Of a stretch of 64,000 nt of DNA, positions 9,061 through 18,741 are shown one piece after another. Numbering within the stretch: position 1 is the first letter of the stretch; every line of letters starts with the position of its first letter. Below the pieces are notes generated by a model. The model ran no database searches, was not told where the DNA came from, and saw only the letters and a list, made by a program, of their open reading frames with translations. The translations under genes were made by a program, and so were the position numbers. Source of the DNA: Citricoccus sp. K5. GTDB lineage: Bacteria; Actinomycetota; Actinomycetes; Actinomycetales; Micrococcaceae. The stretch is taken from assembly GCF_902506195.1 (NCBI RefSeq), contig NZ_LR732817.1, positions 761,147 through 825,146 on the forward strand, given 5' to 3'.

Positions 9061-12000
9061 ATGGCGACCCGTACTTCCCCGACGCGTTCGCAGTCCAGCC
9101 GGTCCTCGACCTCCACCGCCCGCAAGGGTGCGGAGCCGAAGTCGGCGAAGTCGTCTGCGCGCCCGTCCGGCTCCACCCAGCGCAACCGCAGCGCGCCCGA
9201 ACCCGCCCCGCAGCCGGCGGGCAACCTGTTCGTGCGCGCGGCGCGCGGGTTCTGGATGGCCCTGGCCACGCCGATCGGCGCCGGCGTGCGCAAGGTCGGC
9301 CGCGACGCCAAGATCGAGCCCGAGGACCGCCGCGACGGCACCGGGTTCTTCCTCGTGGCCCTCGCCTTCGTCATCGGCTCGGTGGAATGGTGGGGCCTGC
9401 GCGGCACCCCGGGCTACGGCACCGTGGTCCACAACGTGGCCGCCGGCACTCTCGGCTGGGCCGCCCTGCTCTTCCCGGCCGTGCTGCTCATCATCGCGGT
9501 CCGGTACTTCCGCACGCCCCAGGAGCACCGGGACAACGGCCGCATCTCGATCGGCCTGCTGGTCATGCTGGTCGGCGCCGCCGGGATCGCCCACCTCGTG
9601 GCGGGCCTGCCCGCCGTGGCCGATTCCTTCGAGAACCTCCTGGCCGGAGGAGGCCTGGTCGGCTACCTCGCCACCACCCCGCTGGCCTCCCTGCTGACGC
9701 CATGGCCCGTGTGGGCCCTGATGGTCGTCCTGGTCCTCTTCGGGCTGCTGATCGTCACCGCCACCCCGGTGGGTCAGATCCCGCAGCGCACCCGGGATGC
9801 CTATGCCTGGCTCACCGGCCAGCCCGACGGCGGCGCGGCCACCGAGCGCCCAGACCGCACCGCCCGCGGTGCCCGCGAGAGCCGGGCCTACCGGGACGGA
9901 GAGGACGCGCATGACCAGTCCTACCTGACGCAGCACGAACGGAACCAGGCCGGCAAGCGGGACAAGCAGAACAAGCAGGGCAAGAAGCGCAAGGGCACCC
10001 GGCTCTTCGGGCGTGACGACGAACAGCCGACCGCGGTCCTGGACCAGAACGGTGATCCGGTCACCACCACGGAGGCCTACGAGACCGCCGTGATCGGAGA
10101 TGCCGATGCTGACGGGCACCCGGGCGAGCACTCTGACGCTGACTCCGCGGCGACGCCCGCCGAGGCCGAGTCCTCAGGACCGGCCGTGCCGCCCGGTGTC
10201 CGGCGGCCGACCGCCGGGGAACTGGCCATCGCCCGGGTCAGGGAAGCGGCCGGCGTCGGGCCCGATGCCCCCGCCGGACCGGCCACCGAACCGATCGGCA
10301 CCGTGCCTCCGGCGATGCCGGCGGAAGCACCGGCAGCGGCTGTGAAGGCGACCCCGGTGGCCCGGCCGGCTGAACTGCCGCCCATGCCGGCACGCTCCGA
10401 GCAGCTGCACCTGGGCGGGGACATCACCTACACCCTGCCGGACTCGGCCCTGCTTCCGGCCGGGCCGCCGCACAAGGACCGTACCGAGGCCAATGACGCC
10501 GTGGTGGCCGCCCTCACCTCCACGCTGGACCAGTTCAAGGTCGATGCCGAGGTCACCGGATTCTCCCGCGGCCCCACGGTCACCCGCTACGAGATCGAGC
10601 TCGCGCCGGGCACCAAGGTGGAGAAGGTCACGGCGCTGTCGAAGAACATCTCCTACGCCGTGGCGTCGTCAGACGTGCGCATCCTCTCGCCGATCCCGGG
10701 CAAGTCCGCGATCGGCATCGAGATCCCGAACGCGGACAAGGAGGTCGTCGCCCTGGGTGACGTGCTCCGTTCCAATGCCGCGCGCAAGACCGACCACCCG
10801 ATGGTGATGGGCGTGGGCAAGGACGTCGAGGGTGGCTTCGTCATGGCCAACCTCGCCAAGATGCCGCACATGCTCGTGGCCGGTGCCACCGGTGCCGGCA
10901 AATCCTCCTTCGTGAACTCGATGATCACCTCGATCCTCATGCGTTCCACCCCGGACGAGGTCCGCATGGTCATGGTGGACCCCAAGCGCGTGGAGCTCAC
11001 CGCGTACGAGGGCGTCCCGCACCTGGTCACCCCGATCATCACGAGCCCGAAGAAGGCCGCGGAGGCCCTGCAGTGGGTCGTGCGGGAGATGGACACGCGC
11101 TATGACGACCTGGCGGCCTTCGGCTACAAGCACGTGGACGACTTCAACAAGGCGATCCGGGCCGGCAAGGTCAACCTCCCGCCGGACTCCAAACGCGTGC
11201 TCAAGCCCTACCCGTACCTGCTGGTGATCGTGGATGAGCTCGCGGACCTGATGATGGTCGCCCCGCGGGACGTCGAGGATGCGATCGTCCGCATCACGCA
11301 GCTCGCCCGTGCCGCCGGCATCCACCTGGTGCTGGCCACCCAGCGGCCCTCGGTGGACGTGGTCACCGGTCTCATCAAGGCCAACGTGCCCTCCCGTATG
11401 GCCTTCGCCACCTCATCCGTCACGGACTCCCGCGTGGTCCTGGACCAGCCCGGAGCCGAGAAGCTGCTCGGCCAGGGCGACGCCCTGTTCCTGCCGATGG
11501 GCAAGTCCAAGCCGATGCGCGTCCAGGGGGCCTGGGTCAACGAGTCCGAGATCCACGCGGTCGTGGAGCACGTCAAGACCCAGATGACCGCGCAGTACCG
11601 CCAGGACGTGGTCCCGGAGAAGGTCGAGAAGGTCATCGACGAGGACATCGGCGATGACATGGACCTGCTGCTGCAGGCCACCGAGCTGGTGGTCACCACG
11701 CAGTTCGGCTCCACCTCCATGCTGCAGCGCAAGCTGCGCGTCGGCTTCGCGAAGGCCGGCCGGCTCATGGACCTGATGGAGTCCCGCGGGGTCGTCGGCC
11801 CCTCGGAGGGCTCCAAGGCCCGCGACGTGCTGGTCAAGCCCGATGACCTGGCCGGCCTGCTGGCCACCATCCGCGGCGACGGGCCGCCGGCCGCGGCCCC
11901 GAGCGAGGACGCGCCGGAGGCCTATGCCGAGGACGTGGTGCACGCGGACCAGCCCGACGGCACTGGTGCCTCGGAGGGCCTCACCCGTGAGGACGACGCC

Positions 12001-12267
12001 GGCGGTCCCGGTGGCTCCGGCGGTCCCGGTCAGGCGGGCGCGGCGTACCCGGAGATGCCCCAGCGCTCCGGCCAGGCCCCCTCGGACCAGGAACTGGTGC
12101 GCGGCTCCCTGCCGGCGGAGTCAACGGAGTACCAGGCTCCCGACTACGGACGTGACCTGGTGGCAGACGATCTCGCCTCCCGTCCCGCGGCGGACGACTG
12201 GTACGACGAGGACGGTGGCGAGGACGGCGAGGGTTCCGAGGACGCGTGGCACCTCACCGGCCGGTGA
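9061..12267 (+). CDS. ftsK: DNA translocase FtsK
   Basis: A 1068-residue septal DNA pump. The order is a basic Ser-rich tail (1-60), four membrane helices (about 95-240), a long acidic/Ala-Pro linker (250-440), the RecA-like motor with Walker A GATGAGKSSF near residue 610 and a Walker B-type LLVIVDELADLMM near 720, and a winged-helix gamma domain (about 860-930) that would read KOPS-like sites. A 130-residue Gly/Asp/Glu-rich tail after gamma is unusual in length. By family it clears chromosome termini from the septum and activates XerCD. Start at 9061 has the leaderless TACCCT arrangement. Confidence 0.96.
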   Translation: MATRTSPTRSQSSRSSTSTARKGAEPKSAKSSARPSGSTQRNRSAPEPAPQPAGNLFVRAARGFWMALATPIGAGVRKVGRDAKIEPEDRRDGTGFFLVALAFVIGSVEWWGLRGTPGYGTVVHNVAAGTLGWAALLFPAVLLIIAVRYFRTPQEHRDNGRISIGLLVMLVGAAGIAHLVAGLPAVADSFENLLAGGGLVGYLATTPLASLLTPWPVWALMVVLVLFGLLIVTATPVGQIPQRTRDAYAWLTGQPDGGAATERPDRTARGARESRAYRDGEDAHDQSYLTQHERNQAGKRDKQNKQGKKRKGTRLFGRDDEQPTAVLDQNGDPVTTTEAYETAVIGDADADGHPGEHSDADSAATPAEAESSGPAVPPGVRRPTAGELAIARVREAAGVGPDAPAGPATEPIGTVPPAMPAEAPAAAVKATPVARPAELPPMPARSEQLHLGGDITYTLPDSALLPAGPPHKDRTEANDAVVAALTSTLDQFKVDAEVTGFSRGPTVTRYEIELAPGTKVEKVTALSKNISYAVASSDVRILSPIPGKSAIGIEIPNADKEVVALGDVLRSNAARKTDHPMVMGVGKDVEGGFVMANLAKMPHMLVAGATGAGKSSFVNSMITSILMRSTPDEVRMVMVDPKRVELTAYEGVPHLVTPIITSPKKAAEALQWVVREMDTRYDDLAAFGYKHVDDFNKAIRAGKVNLPPDSKRVLKPYPYLLVIVDELADLMMVAPRDVEDAIVRITQLARAAGIHLVLATQRPSVDVVTGLIKANVPSRMAFATSSVTDSRVVLDQPGAEKLLGQGDALFLPMGKSKPMRVQGAWVNESEIHAVVEHVKTQMTAQYRQDVVPEKVEKVIDEDIGDDMDLLLQATELVVTTQFGSTSMLQRKLRVGFAKAGRLMDLMESRGVVGPSEGSKARDVLVKPDDLAGLLATIRGDGPPAAAPSEDAPEAYAEDVVHADQPDGTGASEGLTREDDAGGPGGSGGPGQAGAAYPEMPQRSGQAPSDQELVRGSLPAESTEYQAPDYGRDLVADDLASRPAADDWYDEDGGEDGEGSEDAWHLTGR

Positions 12268-12273
12268 GATCCG

Positions 12274-12279
12274 TAGACT
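12274..12279 (+). promoter_or_regulatory. pgsA -10 element TAGACT, leaderless arrangement
   Basis: TAGACT is followed by 6 nt and the pgsA ATG. It begins 6 nt after the ftsK stop. Confidence 0.6.
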
Positions 12280-12285
12280 GCACGC

Positions 12286-12879
12286 ATGAGTGAGAACTGG
12301 AACCTGCCCAACCTCCTGACGGCCGTCAGGATCGTCATGGTCCCGTTCTTCATCTGGATGCTCGTGGCCGGAGGCCCTTCGGGCGAGGACTCGATGGTCC
12401 TGCGCTGGGTGGCCTTCGCGCTGTTCGCGGTGGCCATCTACACCGACAAGCTGGATGGCGACATCGCCCGGTCCCGGGGACTGGTCACCAGCTTCGGCAA
12501 GATCGCCGATCCCATCGCGGACAAGCTCCTGACCGGTTCCGCCTTCATCGTCCTCTCCCTGCTGGGCGAACTCTGGTGGTGGGTGACGGTGTTGATCCTC
12601 GTCCGCGAGTGGGGCATCACGGTGATGCGCCTGATGGTGCTCAAGTACGGCGTCATGCCGGCCTCCAGGGGCGGCAAGCTCAAGACCGTGCTCCAAGCCG
12701 CGGCCCTGCTGTGGCTGCTGGCCCCCCTGGGCGCGGTGCTGGGGGATTGGTGGCTGTGGGCCGGTTGGACCCTGATGGCCGCAGCCCTCGTGGTCACCCT
12801 CGTCACCGGAGTCGACTACGTCGTCAAGGGCCTGAGACTCCGCCGGGACTCCCTCGCCGGCCAGCCCAGCCGTGATTGA
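12286..12879 (+). CDS. pgsA: CDP-diacylglycerol--glycerol-3-phosphate 3-phosphatidyltransferase
   Basis: A 197-residue integral membrane enzyme that makes phosphatidylglycerol phosphate. The full CDP-alcohol phosphotransferase signature D-x2-D-G-x2-A-R-x8-G-x3-D-x3-D is present (YTDKLDGDIARSRG ... GKIADPIADK, residues about 46-73), and several hydrophobic helices follow. The position between ftsK and cinA matches the actinobacterial pgsA3 neighbourhood. The stop codon lies inside or just before the possible starts of cinA, so the pair is likely co-transcribed. Confidence 0.95.
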   Translation: MSENWNLPNLLTAVRIVMVPFFIWMLVAGGPSGEDSMVLRWVAFALFAVAIYTDKLDGDIARSRGLVTSFGKIADPIADKLLTGSAFIVLSLLGELWWWVTVLILVREWGITVMRLMVLKYGVMPASRGGKLKTVLQAAALLWLLAPLGAVLGDWWLWAGWTLMAAALVVTLVTGVDYVVKGLRLRRDSLAGQPSRD

Positions 12880-12901
12880 CCGGGCGGAACCGGAAGAGCC
12901 G

Positions 12902-13411
12902 ATGGAACCTGCCGAGCTGGTCGATGCGGAGAGACTGCCGGCCGCCGTCGTGCAGCTGTTGATCCGCCGGGGCCTGACGGTCGCCACCGCGGAGTCACTG
13001 ACCGCCGGACTGCTGGCCGCCACCCTGGCCGAGGTGCCAGGGGCCTCCGGGACGCTGCAGGGCGGCGTGGTGGCCTATCAGAACCACGTCAAGGAGCGGC
13101 TGCTCGGCGTGGACCCGGGCCTGCTGGTCCGCGCCGGTGCCGTGGACGCCGTGGTGGCCCGGCAGATGGCCGAGGGTGCCCGCCGCGTGACGGGGGCCGA
13201 CGTCGGGATCTCCACGACCGGCGTGGCCGGACCGGACGCGCACCAGGGCAAGCCGGTGGGCACGGTCTACGTGGGGTTGGCCGGAATGCCCGGTCATGCG
13301 GAGCCGGAGGCCGTGCTGCTCCACCTCGAGGGCGGCCGGGAGGCGATCCGGTGGAACACCGTCCGCCGGGGACTGCAGTTGATGCAGGCGCGTCTGACCG
13401 GGTGGACATGA
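12902..13411 (+). CDS. cinA: CinA C-terminal family nicotinamide-nucleotide amidohydrolase
   Basis: A stand-alone CinA C-terminal domain (169 residues), lacking the N-terminal CinA half, as usual in this gene order. ATAESLTAGLLA and GVVAYQNHVKERLLGV are the family landmarks; the Ser in ESLTAG is the expected catalytic residue, and STTGVAGPD follows. The family deamidates NMN for NAD recycling. The ATG at 12902 is preferred because GGAAG sits 7 nt before it; a GTG at 12872, overlapping the end of pgsA, would add ten acidic residues and has no clear ribosome site. Confidence 0.85.
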   Translation: MEPAELVDAERLPAAVVQLLIRRGLTVATAESLTAGLLAATLAEVPGASGTLQGGVVAYQNHVKERLLGVDPGLLVRAGAVDAVVARQMAEGARRVTGADVGISTTGVAGPDAHQGKPVGTVYVGLAGMPGHAEPEAVLLHLEGGREAIRWNTVRRGLQLMQARLTGWT

Positions 13412-13426
13412 CATTTGCGTCACGGA

Positions 13427-13455
13427 AGGCAGGCGATGCGTCGGGACGCTTGCCT
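13427..13455 (+). terminator. Possible hairpin between cinA and clgR
   Basis: AGGCAGGCG and CGCTTGCCT pair over nine positions with one G-U, loop 11 nt. There is no T-tract, so it could equally be an unrelated structure. It lies just upstream of the putative clgR -10. Confidence 0.3.
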
Positions 13456-13474
13456 CCGGGTCCGGGGTTGTCGG

Positions 13475-13480
13475 TAGGCT
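13475..13480 (+). promoter_or_regulatory. Putative clgR -10 element TAGGCT
   Basis: TAGGCT lies 150 bp before the first clgR start candidate, which predicts a leader of about 145 nt. The rest of the 219-bp cinA-clgR gap shows no other clear feature. Confidence 0.4.
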
Positions 13481-13630
13481 GGGACCACGCCGCGCACTCA
13501 GCTGGGAATCGGCTGAGAATCCAGATGATGGGCGGCCGGGGCGGGAACAAAAACCGGCCTGGTCGCCGTTGTACCCACCAGTTGGCCTGATCGGCCACTC
13601 CCAGTACCCACTCAGGAGAAGACAGTAGAC

Positions 13631-14083
13631 ATGATGAAGCATCCGGTAACCGTCAACGGCATCACCCGTTGGCTGGAGACCGGGGAAAACGTCCCAACCG
13701 ACTCCCTCGAGACCAAGGAGCACGCCGTGCCAGTCCTTCGCCAGGAAATCGGAGACGTCCTGCGTGACGTCCGCCAGCGCCAGCGCCGCACGCTCCGCGA
13801 GGTCTCCCACCATGCGCGGGTCTCCCTCGGCTACCTGTCCGAGGTCGAGCGCGGACAGAAGGAAGCCTCCTCGGAGCTGCTGTCCTCCATCTGCGGCGCC
13901 CTGAACGTCCCCATGTCCCTGATGCTGCGCGAGGTCTCGGACCGGATCGCCCTCCAAGAGGGAGTGCACATCCCGGACACCGTCCCCGTGGACCTCGAGA
14001 GCGGCTTCGCCCCCGAGGAGTTCGGCGCCCGTATCCCGGACGAGGTCCCGGACGACTTCGGCCAGCTCGCCGGCAGCCACTGA
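13631..14083 (+). CDS. clgR: ClgR-like XRE-family transcription regulator
   Basis: The core is a helix-turn-helix ([19 protein letters not shown] ... [19 protein letters not shown]), nearly identical to actinobacterial ClgR, which activates clp protease and other proteostasis genes after stress. Two starts are possible. The ATG at 13631 gives 150 residues with a 32-residue N-terminal extension and an AGGAG 12 nt upstream. A GTG at 13727 has an AAGGAG only 6 nt upstream and gives a protein beginning [12 protein letters not shown], the form seen in many homologs. Both may be used. The C-terminal 35 residues are acidic. A strong hairpin follows the stop. Confidence 0.88.
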   Translation: MMKHPVTVNGITRWLETGENVPTDSLETKEHAVPVLRQEIGDVLRDVRQRQRRTLREVSHHARVSLGYLSEVERGQKEASSELLSSICGALNVPMSLMLREVSDRIALQEGVHIPDTVPVDLESGFAPEEFGARIPDEVPDDFGQLAGSH

Positions 14084-14097
14084 CCAAGACCGCAGCG

Positions 14098-14129
14098 CAG
14101 GACCGCAGACCCTCGGGGCTGCGGTCCTG
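14098..14129 (+). terminator. Strong hairpin terminator after clgR
   Basis: An 11-bp perfect stem (CAGGACCGCAG with CTGCGGTCCTG) and a 10-nt loop, starting 15 nt after the clgR stop. The following TTG is only a weak T-run, as is common in actinobacteria. Confidence 0.75.
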
Positions 14130-14158
14130 TTGCCGTGAGGGGACGGAAGGGCCCAGAG

Positions 14159-14389
14159 ATGAAGCACAGTGAGTTCCGCCGGTTGATGGACGACGAGTTC
14201 GGCCCCGGCAACGCCGGCGTGATCGCCGCGACCCTCGTGCTGCCGTCCCTCCTGGAGACCGCAGACCGGGCCCTCGACGCCGGCGTGGACCCGCGGCGCG
14301 TGTGGCTCGACGTCTGCGACCTCCAGGGCGTCCCCGAGGGGCGACGCCTCGGCCGTGACCTCCCGGTGCGGGACCGCGCCCAGGACTGA
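14159..14389 (+). CDS. DUF3046 family protein
   Basis: A 76-residue protein of unknown function, beginning MKHSEFRRLMDDEFGP, which is the DUF3046 opening. An upstream in-frame ATG at 14135 would lie on the edge of the terminator and lacks a ribosome site, so 14159 is preferred. This family is found almost only between clgR and recA in actinobacteria. It has no membrane segment or Cys. Confidence 0.85.
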   Translation: MKHSEFRRLMDDEFGPGNAGVIAATLVLPSLLETADRALDAGVDPRRVWLDVCDLQGVPEGRRLGRDLPVRDRAQD

Positions 14390-14439
14390 GTCCGGCGCTG
14401 ATCCCGGACAACTCCGAGGACACGCCGGGCCCGAGCTCT

Positions 14440-14455
14440 TCGAAAACATCTTCGA
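14440..14455. promoter_or_regulatory. LexA (SOS) box upstream of recA
   Basis: TCGAAAACATCTTCGA matches 10 of 12 defined positions of the actinobacterial LexA site TCGAAC-N4-GTTCGA. It ends 8 bp before the putative P1 -10. Confidence 0.75.
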
Positions 14456-14462
14456 ACGGCGG

Positions 14463-14468
14463 TAGGCT
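14463..14468 (+). promoter_or_regulatory. recA P1 -10 element TAGGCT
   Basis: TAGGCT directly downstream of the SOS box, placing the LexA site across the -35/spacer. Start of transcription would be near 14475, about 147 nt before recA. Confidence 0.5.
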
Positions 14469-14553
14469 CCTCCACAGGACATGAACCGGGTATGACCCGG
14501 GCATGTCATCCACAGCACCAGCGGCGTTCCGCTAACCCGTCCGGGCGATCCAG

Positions 14554-14559
14554 TAGGTT
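14554..14559 (+). promoter_or_regulatory. recA P2 -10 candidate TAGGTT
   Basis: A second TANNNT element 62 nt before recA with no SOS box over it. Mycobacterial recA also has an SOS-independent promoter besides the LexA-controlled one, so this is a candidate for constitutive expression. Confidence 0.35.
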
Positions 14560-14621
14560 CGTCATCAGTACAGGGGAACGGCTCGAAGGCCGCCCGCCAC
14601 CAGCACACGTAGGGGTGAATC

Positions 14622-15683
14622 ATGGCGTCAGCCACTGACCGCGAGAAGGCTCTGGAAGCCGCACTGGCCCAGATCGACAAGCAGTACGGCAAGGGCTCGG
14701 TGATGCGCCTCGGGGACGAGGTCCGCGTCCCGATGGAGGTCATCCCCACCGGCTCCGTGGGCCTGGACGTCGCCCTGGGTATCGGCGGTTTGCCCCGGGG
14801 CCGTGTCGTGGAGATCTACGGACCGGAATCCTCCGGCAAGACCACCGTCGCACTGCACGCCGTGGCCAACGCCCAGCGCAACGGCGGCATCGCCGCGTTC
14901 ATCGACGCTGAGCACGCGCTGGACCCGGAATACGCCAAGAAGCTCGGCGTGGACACGGATGCCCTGTTGGTCTCGCAGCCGGACACGGGTGAGCAGGCCC
15001 TCGAGATCATGGACATGCTGATCGGCTCCGGTTCGCTGGACATCATCGTCATCGACTCCGTGGCGGCCCTGGTGCCCCGCGCCGAGATCGAGGGCGAGAT
15101 GGGTGACAGCCACGTGGGTCTGCAGGCGCGCCTGATGTCCCAGGCCCTGCGCAAGATCACCGGTCGCCTGGCCCAGAGCAAGACCACTGCCATCTTCATC
15201 AACCAGCTGCGCGAGAAGATCGGCGTGTTCTTCGGCAGCCCCGAGACCACCACCGGTGGCAAGGCCCTGAAGTTCTATGCCTCCGTCCGGATCGACGTGC
15301 GCCGCATCGAGACCCTCAAGGAGGGCGGCAACCCCGTCGGCAACCGCACCCGCGCCAAGATCGTCAAGAACAAGATGGCCCCGCCCTTCAAGCAGGCCGA
15401 GTTCGACATCATCTACGGTGAGGGGATCTCCCGCCAGGGCTCCCTGATCGACATGGGCGTGGACGAGGGCATCGTCAAGAAGTCCGGCGCCTGGTACACC
15501 TACGACGGTGACCAGTTGGGCCAGGGCAAGGAGAACTCCCGCCGCTTCCTCAAGGACAACCCCGACCTCGCCGACGAGATCGAGACCCGCATCCTGGAGA
15601 AGCTCGGCATCGGCGTGGCGGCCGAGGACGAGACCGCGGGTGAGCCGCAGCTGCGCGCCGTCTCGGGTCAGTCCCCGGCCTGA
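14622..15683 (+). CDS. recA: Recombinase RecA
   Basis: A 353-residue strand-exchange ATPase and LexA co-protease. Walker [10 protein letters not shown] has Lys73; Walker B is [14 protein letters not shown]; the L2 loop region [20 protein letters not shown] and the C-terminal acidic tail are present. No intein is present, unlike in some mycobacteria. AGGGGTGA lies about 7 nt upstream of the ATG. recX overlaps its stop by one base, and the upstream region carries an SOS box and two promoter candidates. Confidence 0.99.
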   Translation: MASATDREKALEAALAQIDKQYGKGSVMRLGDEVRVPMEVIPTGSVGLDVALGIGGLPRGRVVEIYGPESSGKTTVALHAVANAQRNGGIAAFIDAEHALDPEYAKKLGVDTDALLVSQPDTGEQALEIMDMLIGSGSLDIIVIDSVAALVPRAEIEGEMGDSHVGLQARLMSQALRKITGRLAQSKTTAIFINQLREKIGVFFGSPETTTGGKALKFYASVRIDVRRIETLKEGGNPVGNRTRAKIVKNKMAPPFKQAEFDIIYGEGISRQGSLIDMGVDEGIVKKSGAWYTYDGDQLGQGKENSRRFLKDNPDLADEIETRILEKLGIGVAAEDETAGEPQLRAVSGQSPA

Positions 15684-16273
15684 TGACACGTCGCCACCTC
15701 CGCGCGGTACCGGACGTCCCCGAGCACCTCGCGGACGATCCGGAGCCGGCTGCCGCGGAGGTGGCGCGGACCATCGTGCTGCGCCAGCTCACCGCCTCGC
15801 CCAAGTCGCGGAAGCAGTTGGAGGAGAAGCTCGCCGAGCGGGATGTCCCGGAGGACGTGGCCGCCGCCGTGCTGGACCGCCTCGAGGACGTCCGGCTCGT
15901 GGACGACACCGCCTATGCGGAGAACTTCGTCCGGACCCGTCAACGCTCCAAAGGCCTCGCCCGCGGCGCCCTGCGCCGGGAGCTCCAGCAGAAGGGCGTC
16001 TCCGGGGAAGCCGCCGAACAGGCCCTCGAGACGATCAGCGAGGATGCCGAACGGGAGGCCGCCGTTGAACTGATCCAGCGCAAGATCCGCGGGCGCCAGC
16101 TCCCGTCCGGGGACTCGGCCGAGGACCGGGCCGAGCGGGACAAGACGGTCCGACGCCTGGCCGGCATGCTCGCCCGCAAGGGATACCCGCCCGGCATGGC
16201 CCTGGGGATCGTCAAGGACGTCCTCGGTGGCCTCCAGGACGAGGCGGATGCTTTTGCCCTGGACGACGACTAG
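15683..16273 (+). CDS. recX: RecA regulatory protein RecX
   Basis: A 196-residue all-helical protein that limits RecA filament extension. It has the RecX-type repeats (LTASPKSRKQLEEKLAERDVP, then LVDDTAYAENFVRTR and GLARGALRRELQQKGV). The ATG shares its A with the last base of the recA TGA, so translation is coupled and the two are one SOS transcript. The stop TAG forms part of the miaB -10 element. Confidence 0.95.
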   Translation: MTRRHLRAVPDVPEHLADDPEPAAAEVARTIVLRQLTASPKSRKQLEEKLAERDVPEDVAAAVLDRLEDVRLVDDTAYAENFVRTRQRSKGLARGALRRELQQKGVSGEAAEQALETISEDAEREAAVELIQRKIRGRQLPSGDSAEDRAERDKTVRRLAGMLARKGYPPGMALGIVKDVLGGLQDEADAFALDDD

Positions 16274-16276
16274 AAT
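16271..16276 (+). promoter_or_regulatory. miaB -10 element TAGAAT, leaderless arrangement
   Basis: TAGAAT overlaps the recX stop codon and is followed by 6 nt and the GTG start of miaB. Confidence 0.55.
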
Positions 16277-16282
16277 GTTGCG

Positions 16283-17812
16283 GTGACTTCCGCCCCCCAC
16301 CGTCTCGATGAGCGCACGTACCAGGTCCGCACCTTCGGCTGCCAGATGAACGTGCACGATTCCGAGCGCATCTCCGGCCTGCTGGAGGACGCCGGGTACG
16401 CGCCGGCCGAGGGGACCGCCGATCCCGACCTCGTCGTGTTCAACACCTGTGCCGTCCGGGAGAACGCGGACAACAAGCTCTACGGGAACCTCGGCAACCT
16501 GCGCGCCGTCAAGGACAGCCACCCCGGCATGCAGATCGCGGTCGGCGGCTGCCTGGCCCAGAAGGACCAGAAGACCATCATCGACAAGGCCCCGTGGGTC
16601 GATGTCGTGTTCGGCACCCACAACATCGGCTCGCTGCCGACCCTGTTGGAGCGGTCCCGCCACAACCACCAGGCCGAGCTCGAGATCCTGGAATCGCTGG
16701 AGACCTTCCCCTCCACCCTGCCGACCAAGCGGGACTCCACCTACTCCGGGTGGGTCTCCATCTCGGTGGGCTGCAACAACACCTGCACCTTCTGCATCGT
16801 CCCGGCCCTGCGCGGCAAGGAGAAGGACCGCCGTCCCGGCGAGATCCTCGCCGAGGTCCAGGCCCTCGTGGACGCCGGCGCCGTGGAGGTCACCCTGCTC
16901 GGCCAGAACGTGAACACCTACGGTGTCGAGTTCGGTGACCGCGGTGCCTTCGCGAAGCTGTTGCGCGCCTGCGGCTCGATCGAGGGACTGGAGCGGGTCC
17001 GCTTCACCAGCCCCCATCCGGCCTCCTTCACCGATGACGTCATCGATGCCATGGCCGAGACCCCCAACGTCATGCCGCAGCTGCACATGCCGTTGCAGTC
17101 CGGCTCGGACCGGATCCTCAAGGAGATGCGCCGTTCCTACCGTTCCCGGAAGTTCCTGGGCATCCTGGACAAGGTCCGGGAACGGATCCCGCACGCCGCC
17201 GTGACCACGGACATCATCGTCGGTTTCCCCGGGGAGACCGAGCAGGACTTCCAGGACACCCTGGACGTGGTGGAGGCGTCCCGCTTCTCCTCGGCCTTCA
17301 CCTTCCAGTACTCCATCCGCCCGGGGACCCCCGCCGGTGAGATGGAGAACCAGATTCCCAAGGCGGTCGTCCAGGAACGCTTCGAGCGCCTGACCGCCCT
17401 GCAGGACCGCATCAGCGCCGAGGAGACGGCGAAGCTCGTGGGCACCCGCCAGGAGCTGCTGGTGACGAACCACTCCGGTTCCAAGGACGCCGCCACCGGC
17501 CGGTTGGCCGGCCGCGCCCCGGACAACCGGCTCGTGCACTTCAGCGTCCCGGAGGGCGCCGAGGTCCCGCGGCCCGGTGACGTCGTCACGGTGACGGTGA
17601 CGGCATCGCACCCCTACTTCCTGATCGCGGATCCCACAGCGGAAGACCCGGAGGGCTACGTCCTGCGCCGGTCCCGCGCCGGTGATGCCTGGGACCTGGC
17701 CCAGGCCGCCTCCTGCGGTGTGCCTTCGCCCGGGGCGGGGGCAGCTCGTGCCGAGGGTACTGCCGGCTCGGCCGGCGTGAGCCTGGGCATGCCCACCCTG
17801 CGCCCCGCATGA
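16283..17812 (+). CDS. miaB: tRNA-2-methylthio-N6-dimethylallyladenosine synthase
   Basis: A 509-residue radical-SAM methylthiotransferase acting on A37 of tRNAs reading UNN codons. The N-terminal cluster uses Cys in [15 protein letters not shown] and VGGCLAQ; the radical-SAM CxxxCxxC is GCNNTCTFC near residue 165. A TRAM domain follows near residues 385-455, then a 50-residue Ala/Gly tail. The GTG start is chosen because [11 protein letters not shown]-type N-terminal residues follow at the usual distance and the -10 is 6 nt upstream. The next gene, miaA, overlaps by 4 nt and makes its substrate. Confidence 0.97.
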   Translation: MTSAPHRLDERTYQVRTFGCQMNVHDSERISGLLEDAGYAPAEGTADPDLVVFNTCAVRENADNKLYGNLGNLRAVKDSHPGMQIAVGGCLAQKDQKTIIDKAPWVDVVFGTHNIGSLPTLLERSRHNHQAELEILESLETFPSTLPTKRDSTYSGWVSISVGCNNTCTFCIVPALRGKEKDRRPGEILAEVQALVDAGAVEVTLLGQNVNTYGVEFGDRGAFAKLLRACGSIEGLERVRFTSPHPASFTDDVIDAMAETPNVMPQLHMPLQSGSDRILKEMRRSYRSRKFLGILDKVRERIPHAAVTTDIIVGFPGETEQDFQDTLDVVEASRFSSAFTFQYSIRPGTPAGEMENQIPKAVVQERFERLTALQDRISAEETAKLVGTRQELLVTNHSGSKDAATGRLAGRAPDNRLVHFSVPEGAEVPRPGDVVTVTVTASHPYFLIADPTAEDPEGYVLRRSRAGDAWDLAQAASCGVPSPGAGAARAEGTAGSAGVSLGMPTLRPA

Positions 17813-18741
17813 CCGACGCCGGCCGCGCACCGATCGTGGCCGTCGTCGGGCCCACGGGCACCGGGAAGTCCGAGCTGGCCCTGGACCTGGCCGAGCGGCT
17901 GGGCGGGGAGATCGTCAACAGCGACGCCCTGCAGTTCTACCGCGGCATGGACATCGGGACGGCCAAGCTCCCGGTCTCCGAGCGGCGGGGGTTACCCCAC
18001 CACCTGCTGGACGTGCTCGACGTGGCCGAGGAGGCCTCGGTGGCCCGTTTTCAGTCCGAGGCGAGGGCGGTGATCGGCGACGTCCGGGCTCGTGGCCTCG
18101 TGCCGGTCCTCGTCGGCGGCTCCGGGCTGTACGTGCGGGCCGCACTGGACGACCTCGAATTCCCCCCGACAGACCCGGATGTCCGGGCACGGATCGAGTC
18201 CGAAGGTCATGAGATCGGTCTGGAGGGCCTGCGGAAGCGGTTGCAGGCCGTGGATCCGGACAGCGCGGCACGCCTGGGGGATGCCCGGCGGATGGTGCGT
18301 GCCCTCGAGGTCTTCGAGCTCACCGGACGCACGTTCACCTCGTACATGCCCCAGCGGACCTACCTGCGGCCGACGGTGCAGGTGGGGTTGGACCTGGACC
18401 GGCCCCGATTGCATGAGCGGCTGCACGCCCGGGTGGTCGCCATGGCCGAGGGTGGCCTGCTGGATGAGGTCAGGGCCCTGGACGCCCTCGGGCTGCGGCA
18501 GGGCAGGACGGCCTCGCGGGCGATCGGCTACGCGCAGTTCCTCGCCGTCCTGGACGGTCAGGCGGACACGTCCTGGGCCATCGAGGACACCGCCACGGCG
18601 ACCCGCCGCTTCGCCCGCCGCCAGATCACCTGGTTTCGGGCGGACCCGCGCGTCACGTGGTTCGATCCCACGCGCCCCGGCCTGCTCGAGGACGTGCTGG
18701 GACACCTGGCCCGGTCAACAAGGCCGCAGGCCGCCACCTAG
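17809..18741 (+). CDS. miaA: tRNA dimethylallyltransferase
   Basis: A 310-residue enzyme that transfers the dimethylallyl group to N6 of A37, preceding MiaB action. The P-loop is [14 protein letters not shown] (residues about 8-21), followed by [18 protein letters not shown] and VGGSGLY. It begins at ATG 17809 with a 4-nt overlap with miaB (ATGA). Its last codon, TAG, is part of the -10 element of dapF. Confidence 0.97.
   Translation: MTDAGRAPIVAVVGPTGTGKSELALDLAERLGGEIVNSDALQFYRGMDIGTAKLPVSERRGLPHHLLDVLDVAEEASVARFQSEARAVIGDVRARGLVPVLVGGSGLYVRAALDDLEFPPTDPDVRARIESEGHEIGLEGLRKRLQAVDPDSAARLGDARRMVRALEVFELTGRTFTSYMPQRTYLRPTVQVGLDLDRPRLHERLHARVVAMAEGGLLDEVRALDALGLRQGRTASRAIGYAQFLAVLDGQADTSWAIEDTATATRRFARRQITWFRADPRVTWFDPTRPGLLEDVLGHLARSTRPQAAT

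Noticed and set aside
13412-13630. ClgR-type palindromic operator for autoregulation
   Set aside because: No CGC-N-GCG arrangement resembling reported ClgR sites was recognised; only a hairpin and a TAGGCT were seen.
14506-14514. DnaA-box-like TCATCCACA near recA
   Set aside because: A single site with one mismatch and no partner; other, stronger signals explain this leader.
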